Assembly: GCA_016196755.1 (NCBI GenBank)
Contig: JACPXC010000059.1
Span: forward strand, 1 to 64,000
Direction: 5' to 3'
DNA: 64,000 nt
DNA from: Elusimicrobiota bacterium
GTDB taxonomy: Bacteria > Elusimicrobiota > Elusimicrobia > UBA1565
Within the stretch, counting starts at the first letter, position 1; every line of letters begins with the position of its first letter. Both the position numbers and the translations under genes were made by a program. Under the pieces are notes generated by a model. That model was given only the letters and a program-made list of their open reading frames with translations. It did no database searches and was not told where the DNA came from. Of this stretch, positions 33,525-42,582 are shown piece by piece.

Positions 33525-35351
33525 ATGCGGGTGGTGGCAGCGGTCTTGAGCCTGATTTTGGGCGCCTCCGGAGCCTCGGCAGCCGGCCGGGCAGTGGCGC
33601 CCGTCGTCGTGCCGGTGGCGCCGGGCGGCGGCGCCTCGCTGGCCGCCCCCGTGGCGCCGACCCTGGCGCCGATCACACCGGCGCTGACCCTGGCCGCCCC
33701 CTCCGCCCAGCCCACACTATCGGCCGTTGCCATGCCGACACCCGTCGCGCCGAATCCGGCTCCCCTCGCCGCGGCGGCAGTCCCCACAGCATTCGCCGCG
33801 CCGCGCGCCGCGCTCAACGCCGTGGCCCAGCCGCAGACGCCCGGCAACGAGCCCGAAAAACAGACCCTGCTGCAGACCCTGTCCGCTCCGGCTGCCGACC
33901 TCTCGGGCGGACTCGGCGACGCTTCCGGCGCCGCGCGGTCGGACTTCGAGTCGCGCGCCCAACTAGGCCGCTCTGCCGGTGGAGCCGGCGCCGTCGAGAC
34001 CGGCGGCGCCCAGGTCAGAGGCCGCTCGCTCCGCCTCCTCCAGCCCGCCCAGGCCAAGCCGGCCCCCGCCGCGGCCAAGCCCGCGGCCCGGCCGCTAGAC
34101 GCCGACGGCTCGCGGATGTCCGCCGTCCTGCGCGAGGTCTCCGGCCGCGCCGCCGTCGAGCCGCGCACCCTCGACTTCATCCCCTCCCCGGCCAGCCTTC
34201 GCGCGATGTCGACGCTCGACACCGAGGTGTTCCTCTACCGCGAGCGCGGCACCGGCGTCTGGCGGCTTACCGCCGGCGAGCCGGACGGCGTCTCGGGGGA
34301 CTTCGGCGACTACGACCTGGGCCTGCACAATCATCCCACCCGGCGCCTCGGCATGTATTCGGCGCACTCCGCCTACCCCTCGCCCACCGACCTGGTGACC
34401 GCCGCGGGCAAGGACGCCCGGGTCTTCGTCGTCTCCGAGGAGGGCGTCGTCGAGTGGAACTCCACGGTCCCCTTCCTCGACGAGCCGGGCCGCTACCTCG
34501 AGCGGGACGCGTCGGACGCCGACCAGAACGAGTGGCTGCGCCGCCTCCACGACGGGTCCTTCTGGCGCCGCCTGGTCATGAAGCTGACGTTCCCCTCCGG
34601 CTACCCGACCCTGGCCGGGTCGCTGGGCCTGGCGATGGAGCTCAAGCCCTGGAAGAAGGTCAGCCAGGAATGGCTCGAGTCCGGCACGGCCCCGCAGAGC
34701 GCGCAGACCTGGGAGCGACGCCTGGCCCCCGCCCTGGCCGAGGAGGCGGTCCTGGCCGCTGAGCGCGTCGGCGGCCGGGCCCTCGGCGCCGCGGAGCGCG
34801 CCGACGTGGTCCGCCGCACCCGCGTCATCGCGGTGGGCTGGGCCAAGACCCTCGTCAACGAGTTCGGGGTCATGGCCTCCTACCCGGACGGTGTGGCGCG
34901 GCCGGACCGCTCCATCGAGCTGACGATGAAGCCTCTGGCCGGCCTTCCCGATCCCGCGCTCTACTACCGGGTGCTGTTCGCGCATGAATACACCCATCGT
35001 CTCCAACACGAGGGCGACGTGACGACCCGCTGGGGCGTCGAGATCCCGGCGGTAGCCGTCGAACTGGTCCGCGCCGCGGAGCTGGTCGGCGTCTCGGCTC
35101 TGCGAAAGGGAGCAGTCCCGTTCATCACCCCGAACACGCTCAACGGGATGGACGACGGCCGCGGATGGGCGAAGAGCGGACGCTCCAACGACGCGGCCCT
35201 TTATCGTAGGGGAGCCCTGGCCGGCGCGGCGTTGGAGCTCGCCGCCCAGACCGGTCGGATGCAGGACGCCTGGGAGTTCGTCCGCCGGGTGTCCTCGGCC
35301 CGCAAGACCGAGAGCCCGGCCGCGGTCTACGCCGACATCGTCGGTCGCTAG
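33525..35351 (+). CDS. Exported protein with a JAMM-like site and a HExxH metallopeptidase domain
   Basis: A 608-residue protein. A signal peptide (LGASGASAAG) is followed by a long Ala/Pro/Val low-complexity stretch to about residue 195. Residues 260-290 read GLHNHPTRRLGMYSAHSAYPSPTDL, with H268, H270 and S286-x-x-D289, the metal-binding pattern of JAB/JAMM deubiquitinase-type domains. A second site HEYTH (H487, E488, H491) sits in FAHEYTHRLQHEGD, with E506 or E513 as possible third ligand. A protein with both sites is unusual. The function is probably proteolytic, outside the cytoplasm. Its stop touches the convergent TerC gene. Confidence 0.72.
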   Translation: MRVVAAVLSLILGASGASAAGRAVAPVVVPVAPGGGASLAAPVAPTLAPITPALTLAAPSAQPTLSAVAMPTPVAPNPAPLAAAAVPTAFAAPRAALNAVAQPQTPGNEPEKQTLLQTLSAPAADLSGGLGDASGAARSDFESRAQLGRSAGGAGAVETGGAQVRGRSLRLLQPAQAKPAPAAAKPAARPLDADGSRMSAVLREVSGRAAVEPRTLDFIPSPASLRAMSTLDTEVFLYRERGTGVWRLTAGEPDGVSGDFGDYDLGLHNHPTRRLGMYSAHSAYPSPTDLVTAAGKDARVFVVSEEGVVEWNSTVPFLDEPGRYLERDASDADQNEWLRRLHDGSFWRRLVMKLTFPSGYPTLAGSLGLAMELKPWKKVSQEWLESGTAPQSAQTWERRLAPALAEEAVLAAERVGGRALGAAERADVVRRTRVIAVGWAKTLVNEFGVMASYPDGVARPDRSIELTMKPLAGLPDPALYYRVLFAHEYTHRLQHEGDVTTRWGVEIPAVAVELVRAAELVGVSALRKGAVPFITPNTLNGMDDGRGWAKSGRSNDAALYRRGALAGAALELAAQTGRMQDAWEFVRRVSSARKTESPAAVYADIVGR

Positions 35352-36289
35352 GGCTTCTTCTCAGGGGCGATCGGCTCAGGCGGCTCGCCGCGCGTCAGCA
35401 AAAGCGACGTGATGACGCCCACGGCCAGCGCGGCGACGATGACGGCCAGCGACACGGCCGTCGGGACGTGGTAGTGGTGCATGATCAGCATCTTCACGCC
35501 GACGAAGGCGAGCACGAAGATGACGGCCGGCTTGAGGTAGCGGAACCGCCCCAGCATCCAGGAAAGCGCGAAATAGAGCGCGCGCAGGCCCAGGATGGCG
35601 AAGACGTTCGACGTGAAGACGAGGAAGGGGTCGGTCGTGATGCCGAAGATGGCCGGGATGGAGTCGACCGCGAAGATGACGTCGCTGGTCTCGACGACGA
35701 CCAGCGCCAGCGCCATCGGCGTCAGGTACGTGACGCCGTCCTTGACGACCGTGAAGTGCTCGCCGTGCATCTCATGGGTCACCGGGAACCAGCGCTTGGC
35801 CAGGTTGACGACGGGGTTGGCCTCCGGATGGACCTCCTCGTCGCCTTGCTTGGTCATCTTCCAAGCGGTCCAGATGAGCAGCGCGCCGAAAAAGTACATC
35901 GTCCAGTCGAAGGAGCGCACCAGCGCCGCGCCGGCGGCGATCATAACGCCGCGCAGGACCAGAGCACCCATGATGCCGTAGAAGAGCAGGCGGTGCTGGT
36001 TCTCGGGCGGGATGCGGAAGTACTGGAAGATCATGGCGATGACGAAGATGTTGTCGAGGGACAGGGACTTCTCGACCAGATAGCCCGCGAGGTAGTTCAT
36101 CCCCGCCTCGTGCCCCATGTAATGGAACACGCCGGCGCCGAACAGGAGGGACACCACGATCCAGACCGCGGTCCAGGTGAGGGCGTCGCGCAGCGTGGGC
36201 GCCTCGGCCTTGCGGTGGAACACACCCAGGTCGAGGGCGAGGCAGAACAGGATGAAGGCGATGAAGCCGACCCAGACTATGAGGGGCAT
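35348..36289 (-). CDS. TerC-family integral membrane protein
   Basis: A 313-residue protein with seven or eight membrane spans. TerC hallmarks are ALDLGVFHR (D21 region), EKSLSLDNIFVIAMIF, and ETSDVIFAVDSIPAIFGI, acidic residues in the membrane thought to handle metal ions such as manganese. The start ATG has TAGAAT nine bases upstream, within the end of the acetate-kinase gene region (17 bases after its stop), and no Shine-Dalgarno. Close to full family length. Confidence 0.92.
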   Translation of the reverse strand: MPLIVWVGFIAFILFCLALDLGVFHRKAEAPTLRDALTWTAVWIVVSLLFGAGVFHYMGHEAGMNYLAGYLVEKSLSLDNIFVIAMIFQYFRIPPENQHRLLFYGIMGALVLRGVMIAAGAALVRSFDWTMYFFGALLIWTAWKMTKQGDEEVHPEANPVVNLAKRWFPVTHEMHGEHFTVVKDGVTYLTPMALALVVVETSDVIFAVDSIPAIFGITTDPFLVFTSNVFAILGLRALYFALSWMLGRFRYLKPAVIFVLAFVGVKMLIMHHYHVPTAVSLAVIVAALAVGVITSLLLTRGEPPEPIAPEKKP

Positions 36290-36306
36290 CGGGCGGGTAT
36301 TCTAGC

Positions 36307-37554
36307 TTACCAGCGTCGGGGAGCGCCTTTGACCGCGCGTACGGCGTCGCGCGCGATCAGGAGCTCCTCGTTGGTGGGGATGACCCAGGCTTTGAGGCGG
36401 GAGCCCGGCGCGGAGACCTCGCCTTCCTTGCCGGCCGTCATGGCCTTGTTGCGCGCGGCGTCCAGGGAGAGGCCCATCCACTCGAGGCCCTTGAGGATGC
36501 GGCCGCGGACCTCGGCCGAGTTCTCGCCGATGCCGCCGGTGAACACCACGGCGTCCGCCCCGCCCATCGCCGCCAGATAGGCGCCGATGTACTTCCGGGC
36601 CCGGGCGCAGAACATGTCGATGGCCAGGCGCGCGCGCCGGTCGCCGTTCTCGCGCTCCTCCTCGAGCAGCTCGCGCATGTCGTTGGTGAGGCCGGACACG
36701 CCGAGGAGCCCGGACTGCTTGTTGAGCAGGGTATCGATCTGGTCGAGCGTGAGGCCCTCGCGGTCGTGGAGGAACTCGATGATCGACGGGTCGATATCGC
36801 CGCCGCGCGTGCCCATGACCAGGCCCTCGAGCGGGGTCAGGCCCATCGAGGTGTCGACCGACGCGCCGCCCTTGATCGCGCAGGCCGAGGCCCCGTTGCC
36901 GAGGTGCAGGGCGACGACGTTGACGTCCTTGGGCTTGAGGCCGGCGAGCTGACGGTAGCGGTAGGCCACGTAGCGGTAGGAGGTGCCGTGGAAGCCGTAG
37001 CGCCGCAGCTTGTAGCGCCGGTAGAGCTGGTAGGGCAGGGCGTAGAGATAGGCGGTCTCGGGCAGCGTGGAGTGGAAGGAGGTGTCGAAGACCGCGCACT
37101 GCGGCACCCCTGGCCCCAGGAGCTCGCGCGCGGCGAGGATGCCCTTGATGTTGGCCGGGTTGTGCAGGGGGGCGAGCTCGATGGTGTCCTCGATGCCGTC
37201 GAGGACCTCCGAGTCTATGACGACGCATTTGGTGAACTTCTCCCCGCCATGGACGACGCGGTGGCCCACGGCCTGGATGTCGGCCAACGACGACACCCCC
37301 GGGACCTTGGCCTCCGGGGAGACAACCCAGCGCAGGATACGGTCGATGGCCGCGCGGTGGTCGCGCAGCGGCTCGGCCGTGCGCAGCTTGGCGCCCCCCT
37401 CCACCGCGAAGGAGACCAGCGCCTCGCTGCCGACCCGCTCGATGACGCCCCGGGCCAGGCGCCGGTCGGCGTTCTTGGCGATGAGGTCGAGGTCGGTCGC
37501 GATGAGCTGGAACTTGACCGAGGACGAGCCGCAGTTGAGGACGAGGACGTTCAT
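36307..37554 (-). CDS. ackA: Acetate kinase
   Basis: A 415-residue enzyme that interconverts acetate plus ATP and acetyl phosphate. The N-terminus [17 protein letters not shown] is the ATP-sugar-kinase fold P-loop; [51 protein letters not shown]-like [19 protein letters not shown] and [14 protein letters not shown] are the acetate-kinase signatures. The start is at 37554; the longer frame crosses the promoter. No Shine-Dalgarno; TATGAT lies six bases upstream. Divergent with sixA by only 17 bases. A phosphotransacetylase gene is not seen here. Confidence 0.96.
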   Translation of the reverse strand: MNVLVLNCGSSSVKFQLIATDLDLIAKNADRRLARGVIERVGSEALVSFAVEGGAKLRTAEPLRDHRAAIDRILRWVVSPEAKVPGVSSLADIQAVGHRVVHGGEKFTKCVVIDSEVLDGIEDTIELAPLHNPANIKGILAARELLGPGVPQCAVFDTSFHSTLPETAYLYALPYQLYRRYKLRRYGFHGTSYRYVAYRYRQLAGLKPKDVNVVALHLGNGASACAIKGGASVDTSMGLTPLEGLVMGTRGGDIDPSIIEFLHDREGLTLDQIDTLLNKQSGLLGVSGLTNDMRELLEEERENGDRRARLAIDMFCARARKYIGAYLAAMGGADAVVFTGGIGENSAEVRGRILKGLEWMGLSLDAARNKAMTAGKEGEVSAPGSRLKAWVIPTNEELLIARDAVRAVKGAPRRW

Positions 37555-37571
37555 GGTGCTATCATACAAGT
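37555..37571. promoter_or_regulatory. 17-bp bidirectional promoter of ackA and sixA
   Basis: Rightward TATCAT (37560-37565) and leftward TATGAT (37566-37561) overlap by five bases. Each lies exactly six bases from its start codon. Neither gene has a Shine-Dalgarno, so both messages are predicted leaderless and only one promoter could be used at a time. Confidence 0.65.
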
Positions 37572-38060
37572 ATGCGCCTTCTCCTCTTCCGGCACGGCCC
37601 CGCCGGCGACCGCCAAGCCTGGGCGAAGGCCGGAAAAGACGACGCGGTCCGGCCGCTGACCGCCGACGGGCGCGAGAAGACCCGCAAGGCGGCCAAAGGC
37701 CTAGCCAAGCAGTTCGGCCGGCTCGACCTCATCATCTCGAGCCCGCTCAAGCGCGCGGTGCAGACCGCCACCTATCTGGCCGAGCGGTTCCCTAAGGCGG
37801 CGCGCCTGGAGCGCGACGAACTCTCGCCCTCCTCCGATCCCGCGCTGGCGGCGAAGTGGCTGGCGTCATTAAAAGAGGACGCGGTGGCGGTCGTCGGCCA
37901 CGAACCCCACCTTTCGCGTCTGGCGGCCCACCTCCTCACCGGCAAGGCCGCCCCGGTCTTCGAGCTCAAGAAGGCCGGGGCCGCGCTCATCGAGCTGGGA
38001 AGGCCCAACGCGCTGGCCGCCCTGTTGGCGCCGAAGGTCCTTCGCCGCCTCGGGCGCTAG
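37572..38060 (+). CDS. sixA: SixA-type phosphohistidine phosphatase
   Basis: A 162-residue histidine-phosphatase-superfamily protein. The RHG motif [10 protein letters not shown] and the second catalytic His in VGHEPHL are present, with [14 protein letters not shown] characteristic of SixA. SixA removes phosphate from histidine residues of phosphotransfer proteins. The start is at 37572, divergent from ackA and sharing its 17-base promoter. The pairing of an acetyl-phosphate enzyme with a phosphohistidine phosphatase is interesting, since both affect phosphorelays. Confidence 0.9.
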   Translation: MRLLLFRHGPAGDRQAWAKAGKDDAVRPLTADGREKTRKAAKGLAKQFGRLDLIISSPLKRAVQTATYLAERFPKAARLERDELSPSSDPALAAKWLASLKEDAVAVVGHEPHLSRLAAHLLTGKAAPVFELKKAGAALIELGRPNALAALLAPKVLRRLGR

Positions 38061-38134
38061 ACCGAAGGGCCCACCGCGCCTTGACCCGTTGGCCCTATTA
38101 CGTTAGCATCGCGCGGTCGGCCCATGGAGGTTTC

Positions 38135-38815
38135 ATGAAACTGTTTTGCGCGCTGCTGCTGTTATCCGCTGGAACGGTCCGGGCCGCCGGCCCCGCCGTC
38201 ACGCCCGAGGCGATCCGGACGGCCGGGCAGGCAGGCTTCGGCTTCTCCGGACTCAAAGAGATCCAAAAGGGCCGAGGGGAAGTGCCGGGGATCGAGAAGA
38301 CCTCGCCCGCAGCCCCGGTCGACCCCGCCGTTCCCGCGGGCCGCTATACCGAAATCTTCGGAGGCGGGGAACGGATCATCATCGACGCGGACGGACGCCT
38401 GCGCACGAACATCGGGGTCCTGACGGCCAACGGCGTCATGGGAGCGCTCAAGATCCCGGGCGTCCTGCGCTGGGACGACCTCAACGGGCGCTTCACGGGC
38501 AAGGCCGGCTTCAGCGTGAATTTCACCTTGCTCGACGGCCGGCGGCTCACCTGCACCTGGCGCGACATCACGCTCGAGGCGGAGTTCAGCCGCCAGGGAG
38601 ACGCGCTCGACGTCAACTTCAACCACGCGCAGTCCTACTACCTGGACGTCTACGACCGCTGCCTGGCCGTGGGACGCAACCGCACGGAATTCAGCTTCGA
38701 GCGGTCGGAGCAGGCCGGCGACGCGCGCGACACTCAGGCGGCGCCGAGCATCCGCGCCTCGACGCTCCCCGCAGGGGTCCGGGCGTCGCAGTTGCCAACG
38801 ACTTCGATCGACTAG
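38135..38815 (+). CDS. Exported protein, unknown
   Basis: A 226-residue protein with a signal peptide (LFCALLLLSAGTVRAAG). The mature region is beta-rich with YTEIFGGGERIIIDADGRLRTN and DGRRLTCTWRDITLEAEFSR, compatible with a small barrel or lipocalin-like fold, but no family is recognised. A TGGAGG Shine-Dalgarno lies five bases before the ATG and a TAGCAT box near 38104, so this mRNA has a leader. It stands alone between sixA and the polyphosphate kinase. Confidence 0.65.
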   Translation: MKLFCALLLLSAGTVRAAGPAVTPEAIRTAGQAGFGFSGLKEIQKGRGEVPGIEKTSPAAPVDPAVPAGRYTEIFGGGERIIIDADGRLRTNIGVLTANGVMGALKIPGVLRWDDLNGRFTGKAGFSVNFTLLDGRRLTCTWRDITLEAEFSRQGDALDVNFNHAQSYYLDVYDRCLAVGRNRTEFSFERSEQAGDARDTQAAPSIRASTLPAGVRASQLPTTSID

Positions 38816-38861
38816 AAGGAGGCGCCTCTTCGAGGGCGCCCTCTTCGCACGCGGGAACCCC

Positions 38862-40319
38862 ATGTTCGAATCCGTAGAGATCCAGGCCAAGGTCGACAAG
38901 GCCGCCTACAAGAAGGAGTCCGAGCGCCTGCGCACGGAGCTCCTCGCCGTCCAGAAGACCCTGCCCGAGGGCAAGGTCCCGGTCGTCGTCCTAGTCTCCG
39001 GCGTGGAGACCGCCGGCAAGACCACTTTTGTCAACACCCTGCTCGAGTGGCTCGACGCCCGCGGGGTGCAGGTCCACGCTCCCCACCTCCCTTCCGACGA
39101 GGAGTCGGAGCGCCCCGACTTCTGGCGCTGGTGGCGCGCCCTGCCCGCCGCCGGCCGCGCGGGGATCTTCCTCGGGTCCTGGTACTCGGACCCCATCGTC
39201 GCGCGCGCCTTCAAGAAGTCCGACGACGACGAACTCGACGCGGCGCTCGCGCGCATCGAGCGCTTCGAGCGCATGCTGACCGACGAAGGCGTCGTCGTCG
39301 TCAAGCTCTGGCTCCATATCACGAAGAAGGAGCAGAAGAAGCGCCTCGAGTCGCTCGAGTCCGACCCCGAGACGCGCTGGCGCGTCACCGCCCAGGATTG
39401 GAAGTTCCACAAACGCTACGAGCGGTTCCTCAAGGCGTCGGAGCGCGCTCTGCGCCGCACGTCGACGGCCAACGCGCCGTGGACCCTCATCGAGGCTTTC
39501 GACAGGCGCCACATGACCCTGGCCGCCGCGCGCGCCGTCATCGCCGCCATCAAGAGCCGGCCTATCGAAGAGAAAAAGCCTTCCGCCGTCAAAGTGATGC
39601 CGGCCAAGAAGAACGTCCTGCGGTCGATCGACTATTCCCTGAAGCTCGGCGCCAAGGAGTACGACGAGCGCCTCGACGCGGCCCAAGGCCGGATCGGCAC
39701 GCTCACCCGCAAGCTGCGCCAAAAAGGCCGCTCGATGATCCTCGTCTTCGAAGGCGCCGACGCCGCCGGCAAGGGCGGCGCCATCCGCCGCCTCACGCGG
39801 GCGATGGACGCGCGGCTCTACCGGGTCATCTCCACCGCCGCCCCGTCCGACGAGGAGAAGGCCCATCCCTACCTGTGGCGCTTCTGGCGCGAGCTGCCGC
39901 GCACCGGCCGCATCACCGTCTATGACCGCTCCTGGTACGGCCGCGTCCTCGTCGAGCGGCTCGAGGGCTTCTGCTCCGTCGCCGATTGGAAGCGCGCCTA
40001 CGCCGAGATCAACGACTTCGAGGAGCAACTCATAGAGGCCGGCACGGTCGTGAGGAAGTTCTGGCTGGCCCTGACACCCGAGGAGCAGCTCAGGCGCTTC
40101 AAGGACCGGCAGACCACGCCCTATAAGCAGTACAAGATCGGCCCTGATGACTGGCGCAACCGCGCTAAGTGGGACGGCTACCAAGCGGCGGCCTGCGAGA
40201 TGATCGAGAAGACCGGGACCGAGGACGCGCCGTGGGTCTTGGTGGCGGCCGACGACAAGCGCTGGGCGCGGGTCAAGGTCGCCGAGGCCGTGGCCGAGGC
40301 CCTGACCGAAGAGCTTTAA
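38862..40319 (+). CDS. Polyphosphate:AMP phosphotransferase (two-domain PPK2)
   Basis: A 485-residue enzyme made of two PPK2 domains. The first has GVETAGKTT (47-55) and WRWWRALP; the second has FEGADAAGKGGAIRRL (about 293-308), WRFWRELP and YDRSWYGRVLVERLEGF. Two-domain PPK2 proteins use polyphosphate to phosphorylate AMP to ADP. Both halves keep a Walker A motif; in some family members only one is active. No clear Shine-Dalgarno. Confidence 0.92.
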   Translation: MFESVEIQAKVDKAAYKKESERLRTELLAVQKTLPEGKVPVVVLVSGVETAGKTTFVNTLLEWLDARGVQVHAPHLPSDEESERPDFWRWWRALPAAGRAGIFLGSWYSDPIVARAFKKSDDDELDAALARIERFERMLTDEGVVVVKLWLHITKKEQKKRLESLESDPETRWRVTAQDWKFHKRYERFLKASERALRRTSTANAPWTLIEAFDRRHMTLAAARAVIAAIKSRPIEEKKPSAVKVMPAKKNVLRSIDYSLKLGAKEYDERLDAAQGRIGTLTRKLRQKGRSMILVFEGADAAGKGGAIRRLTRAMDARLYRVISTAAPSDEEKAHPYLWRFWRELPRTGRITVYDRSWYGRVLVERLEGFCSVADWKRAYAEINDFEEQLIEAGTVVRKFWLALTPEEQLRRFKDRQTTPYKQYKIGPDDWRNRAKWDGYQAAACEMIEKTGTEDAPWVLVAADDKRWARVKVAEAVAEALTEEL

Positions 40320-40362
40320 GACATTTCTTCTGGAGCCAAACGAGAAGTTTGTATAAATCGCC

Positions 40363-40965
40363 ATGGCAATTAAACGCAATCGCGTAGAGACAGGGAAGTT
40401 CAACCCGCAGCCGCGCCTTCCCTATAATCTGAGAACCAAGGACTTTGAAAGCGCCATGCAGGATGTCTACGACTTTTTCTTTGACGTAAATTCCCATTTG
40501 GCCGGAAATGATCTGGAACGGCTCGATGAAATGCTTCGACCAGCGATTATGTCGGGAGTCATCTCTGACATGCTTACCGCTAGCCTCTCTAAACATTCCC
40601 GCTCTCTAATTGAGAATCGGCATTTTAACGGCCACCCTGACCTGGTCGTCAAAGGCGTCTATCCGGGCAACAAGGCCAAAGCCGGGGACCAAGGCATCGA
40701 AATCAAGACGACACGAAAGGCTGGCGGAGCAGTCGATACCCACGGAGCACGCAATCAGTGGATGTGCGTGTTCGTCTACAGCGTCGACAATGAAACGGAG
40801 CCGGCCCGCTCACGGCGTCCAATGACCTTCACTGAAGCCTATTTAGGCGAGGTCACTATCGATGATTTCCGTCGCAACGCCCGAGGGGAACTTGGGACGC
40901 GAACGGCCACTCTTCACAAGGAAGGTATCAAGAAACTACGGCAGAACTGGTTATACAGGCTCTAA
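40363..40965 (+). CDS. Restriction endonuclease (PD-(D/E)xK)
   Basis: A 200-residue protein. D93 in GHPDLVVKG, E113 and K115 in GIEIKTTRK form a PD...ExK nuclease site. It lies convergent to and overlaps a DNA methyltransferase by 15 bases, which supports a type II restriction-modification pair. Base composition is clearly more AT-rich than the surroundings, implying recent transfer. TATAAA (40352-40357) lies five bases before the ATG, without Shine-Dalgarno. Target sequence unknown. Confidence 0.8.
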   Translation: MAIKRNRVETGKFNPQPRLPYNLRTKDFESAMQDVYDFFFDVNSHLAGNDLERLDEMLRPAIMSGVISDMLTASLSKHSRSLIENRHFNGHPDLVVKGVYPGNKAKAGDQGIEIKTTRKAGGAVDTHGARNQWMCVFVYSVDNETEPARSRRPMTFTEAYLGEVTIDDFRRNARGELGTRTATLHKEGIKKLRQNWLYRL

Positions 40966-42099
40966 CCCCGACCCCTTAATACTCGCCAAACGCATCACGG
41001 CCTTCTTGGCAACGTCGAAATAGTAGGGGTCCTTCTCAATCCCAATGCTCTTGTAGCCGACAGCTTCGGCCGCAGCAAGAGTCGACCCCCCGCCAGCAAA
41101 GGGATCCAAGATTACTCCTTCCCCCAAAGGCAAGACACCGCGGACGAGCTGACGCAAGAAAGCTTGGGGCTTCAAGCTCGGGTGCGGCGCGAAAGCCCGT
41201 TCCGCTTTCCGAGTCGGAGAAGAAACGATTACATCACCGAATGGCCGCTCTGCCGAAGGCCGCCGAAATCCACCCGTCTTCCATTTTCGGAGGTTGTCTT
41301 GCACTCTCCCCTCGATGGGCCGGCGGAAAAGTACCCAAGGCTCCCACATCGACCGGGGCATGACGCTAACATCAGGGAACTCCTGATGGGCGTGCTTCGG
41401 GCGATCCCCTCCCCGCATTGTCATCACCAAACGAATGACTTCCCCACGTCGCTCAAGACCGGCCTCCGCGAGGGCTGACGACACGATAAAAGACAAGAGC
41501 GGATTGGACGCCACAATTACGTTAGCGCCAGGCACCAATTTTGGCAGCAACAGACGCCCGAGGCCCAAGAAAAAAGTCTGGAGCTCAGCCAACTGATCGT
41601 CCGTAAGCGTTGTAAAACGCGGCAATGGTGCCCGCTGATTACCATCAAACGACGGTGGCACACGCCACACGCCGCCCTTCCCGCTTCTGAGCTTCTCTTG
41701 CTGCTCCACCGAATACTCAAAGAGACCATAAGGCGGATCAGTGACTACAGCATGAATCGAACAATCAGGTTGGCGCTCTATCCAGTCGAAGCAGTCTGCA
41801 TGGAACAACTTCGCATTCCCGACGGATGCCGGCTCCTTCCAAAGCAGACTCGGCTTTTCACGCGCGTTACCACCCAAGACCGTGGGATTGACACTGTAAA
41901 TACCCCGCCCTTCTTTAACAAAGGTCCGCGGCGAATTGAGCCTCAGATAGGAACGAATCGAGGACTTAGGGGTAGGTCCAATTACTTGGTTAACCCTTTG
42001 TTCAATTTGGCGCACAGACATTCTCCCTGTGACTTTCAGGACCCGAACAATCGCATCGCGAACACGGCCAGGGGCATACCGCCGGGGCACTGTGCGCAT
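40951..42099 (-). CDS. DNA methyltransferase (N4-cytosine or N6-adenine)
   Basis: A 382-residue enzyme. The catalytic motif is TDPPYGLFEY (DPPY 121-124) and the SAM-binding motif DPFAGGGSTLAAAEAVG (332 on), in the order DPPY then FxGxG of the beta group. The first about 75 residues look like a helix-turn-helix fused ahead (MSVRQIEQRVNQVIG), suggesting it can bind DNA to regulate itself. The start at 42099 is set by TATACT six bases upstream; the longer frame crosses the operator. Cognate enzyme of the endonuclease; protects host DNA. Confidence 0.88.
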   Translation of the reverse strand: MRTVPRRYAPGRVRDAIVRVLKVTGRMSVRQIEQRVNQVIGPTPKSSIRSYLRLNSPRTFVKEGRGIYSVNPTVLGGNAREKPSLLWKEPASVGNAKLFHADCFDWIERQPDCSIHAVVTDPPYGLFEYSVEQQEKLRSGKGGVWRVPPSFDGNQRAPLPRFTTLTDDQLAELQTFFLGLGRLLLPKLVPGANVIVASNPLLSFIVSSALAEAGLERRGEVIRLVMTMRGGDRPKHAHQEFPDVSVMPRSMWEPWVLFRRPIEGRVQDNLRKWKTGGFRRPSAERPFGDVIVSSPTRKAERAFAPHPSLKPQAFLRQLVRGVLPLGEGVILDPFAGGGSTLAAAEAVGYKSIGIEKDPYYFDVAKKAVMRLASIKGSGLEPV

Positions 42100-42134
42100 C
42101 GCAGAAGTATAGACGTCTAGACGTCTTTCGTCAA
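42100..42134 (-). promoter_or_regulatory. Methyltransferase promoter with 16-bp palindromic operator
   Basis: TTGACG (42134-42129), 17-base spacer, TATACT (42111-42106), six bases to the ATG. A perfect 16-bp palindrome AGACGTCTAGACGTCT (42111-42126) fills the spacer. A fused helix-turn-helix in the methyltransferase makes autoregulation likely. Confidence 0.7.
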
Positions 42135-42192
42135 GTTTCCAGTACGCACTCCCGACCGGCAGAGCCCCATACCTCAAGTACGCTTACCCCCC

Positions 42193-42213
42193 TGAAAAAG
42201 TTCCCTAGAACTT
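42193..42213 (-). terminator. Weak intrinsic terminator after DUF3892 gene
   Basis: Leftward hairpin AAGTTC-TAGG-GAACTT (42213-42198) followed by a T-rich run (42197-42193). It starts seven bases past the DUF3892 stop. Confidence 0.5.
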
Positions 42214-42220
42214 AAGGGTT

Positions 42221-42505
42221 TTAGCGCAACGGGCATTGATCCAAGGACAACAAATTATTGTTCCACACGCCGTCTGCATATGTGCGTAGAAATGGCGCCC
42301 TCCCTTCCGCGCGCACAACACCGACATTAGACCGCAGTCCGGTCCCGGGATCCAGAACATAGAATGTATTCGTCCTGCTTTCGATACTCTCGATTACTTG
42401 CTCACGAGCCCAAGTCCAAGTCGGAGGATTGCCGACATGGGAAATGTGTTCGTGCGGGCTAGATGGATTAGGCTTCACGATACAGGTAATTCGGCAGTCG
42501 GCCAT
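42221..42505 (-). CDS. DUF3892 family protein
   Basis: A 94-residue protein: ADCRITCIVKPNPSSPHEHISHVG, then TWTWAREQVIESIESRTNTFYVLDPGTG and YLRTYADGxWNNNLLSL-like end, which fits DUF3892. The start at 42505 has GGGAGG six bases upstream. It is in the AT-richer island with the restriction genes, upstream of the methyltransferase on the same strand. DUF3892 proteins often appear near defence and plasmid genes; role unknown. Confidence 0.72.
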   Translation of the reverse strand: MADCRITCIVKPNPSSPHEHISHVGNPPTWTWAREQVIESIESRTNTFYVLDPGTGLRSNVGVVRAEGRAPFLRTYADGVWNNNLLSLDQCPLR

Positions 42506-42582
42506 AACGCCTCCCTTGGAATCTTGTATTGGACATTTGTACACAAAAAAGGCAAGACCCAGGACTTCGCGCCGAATAGGGC

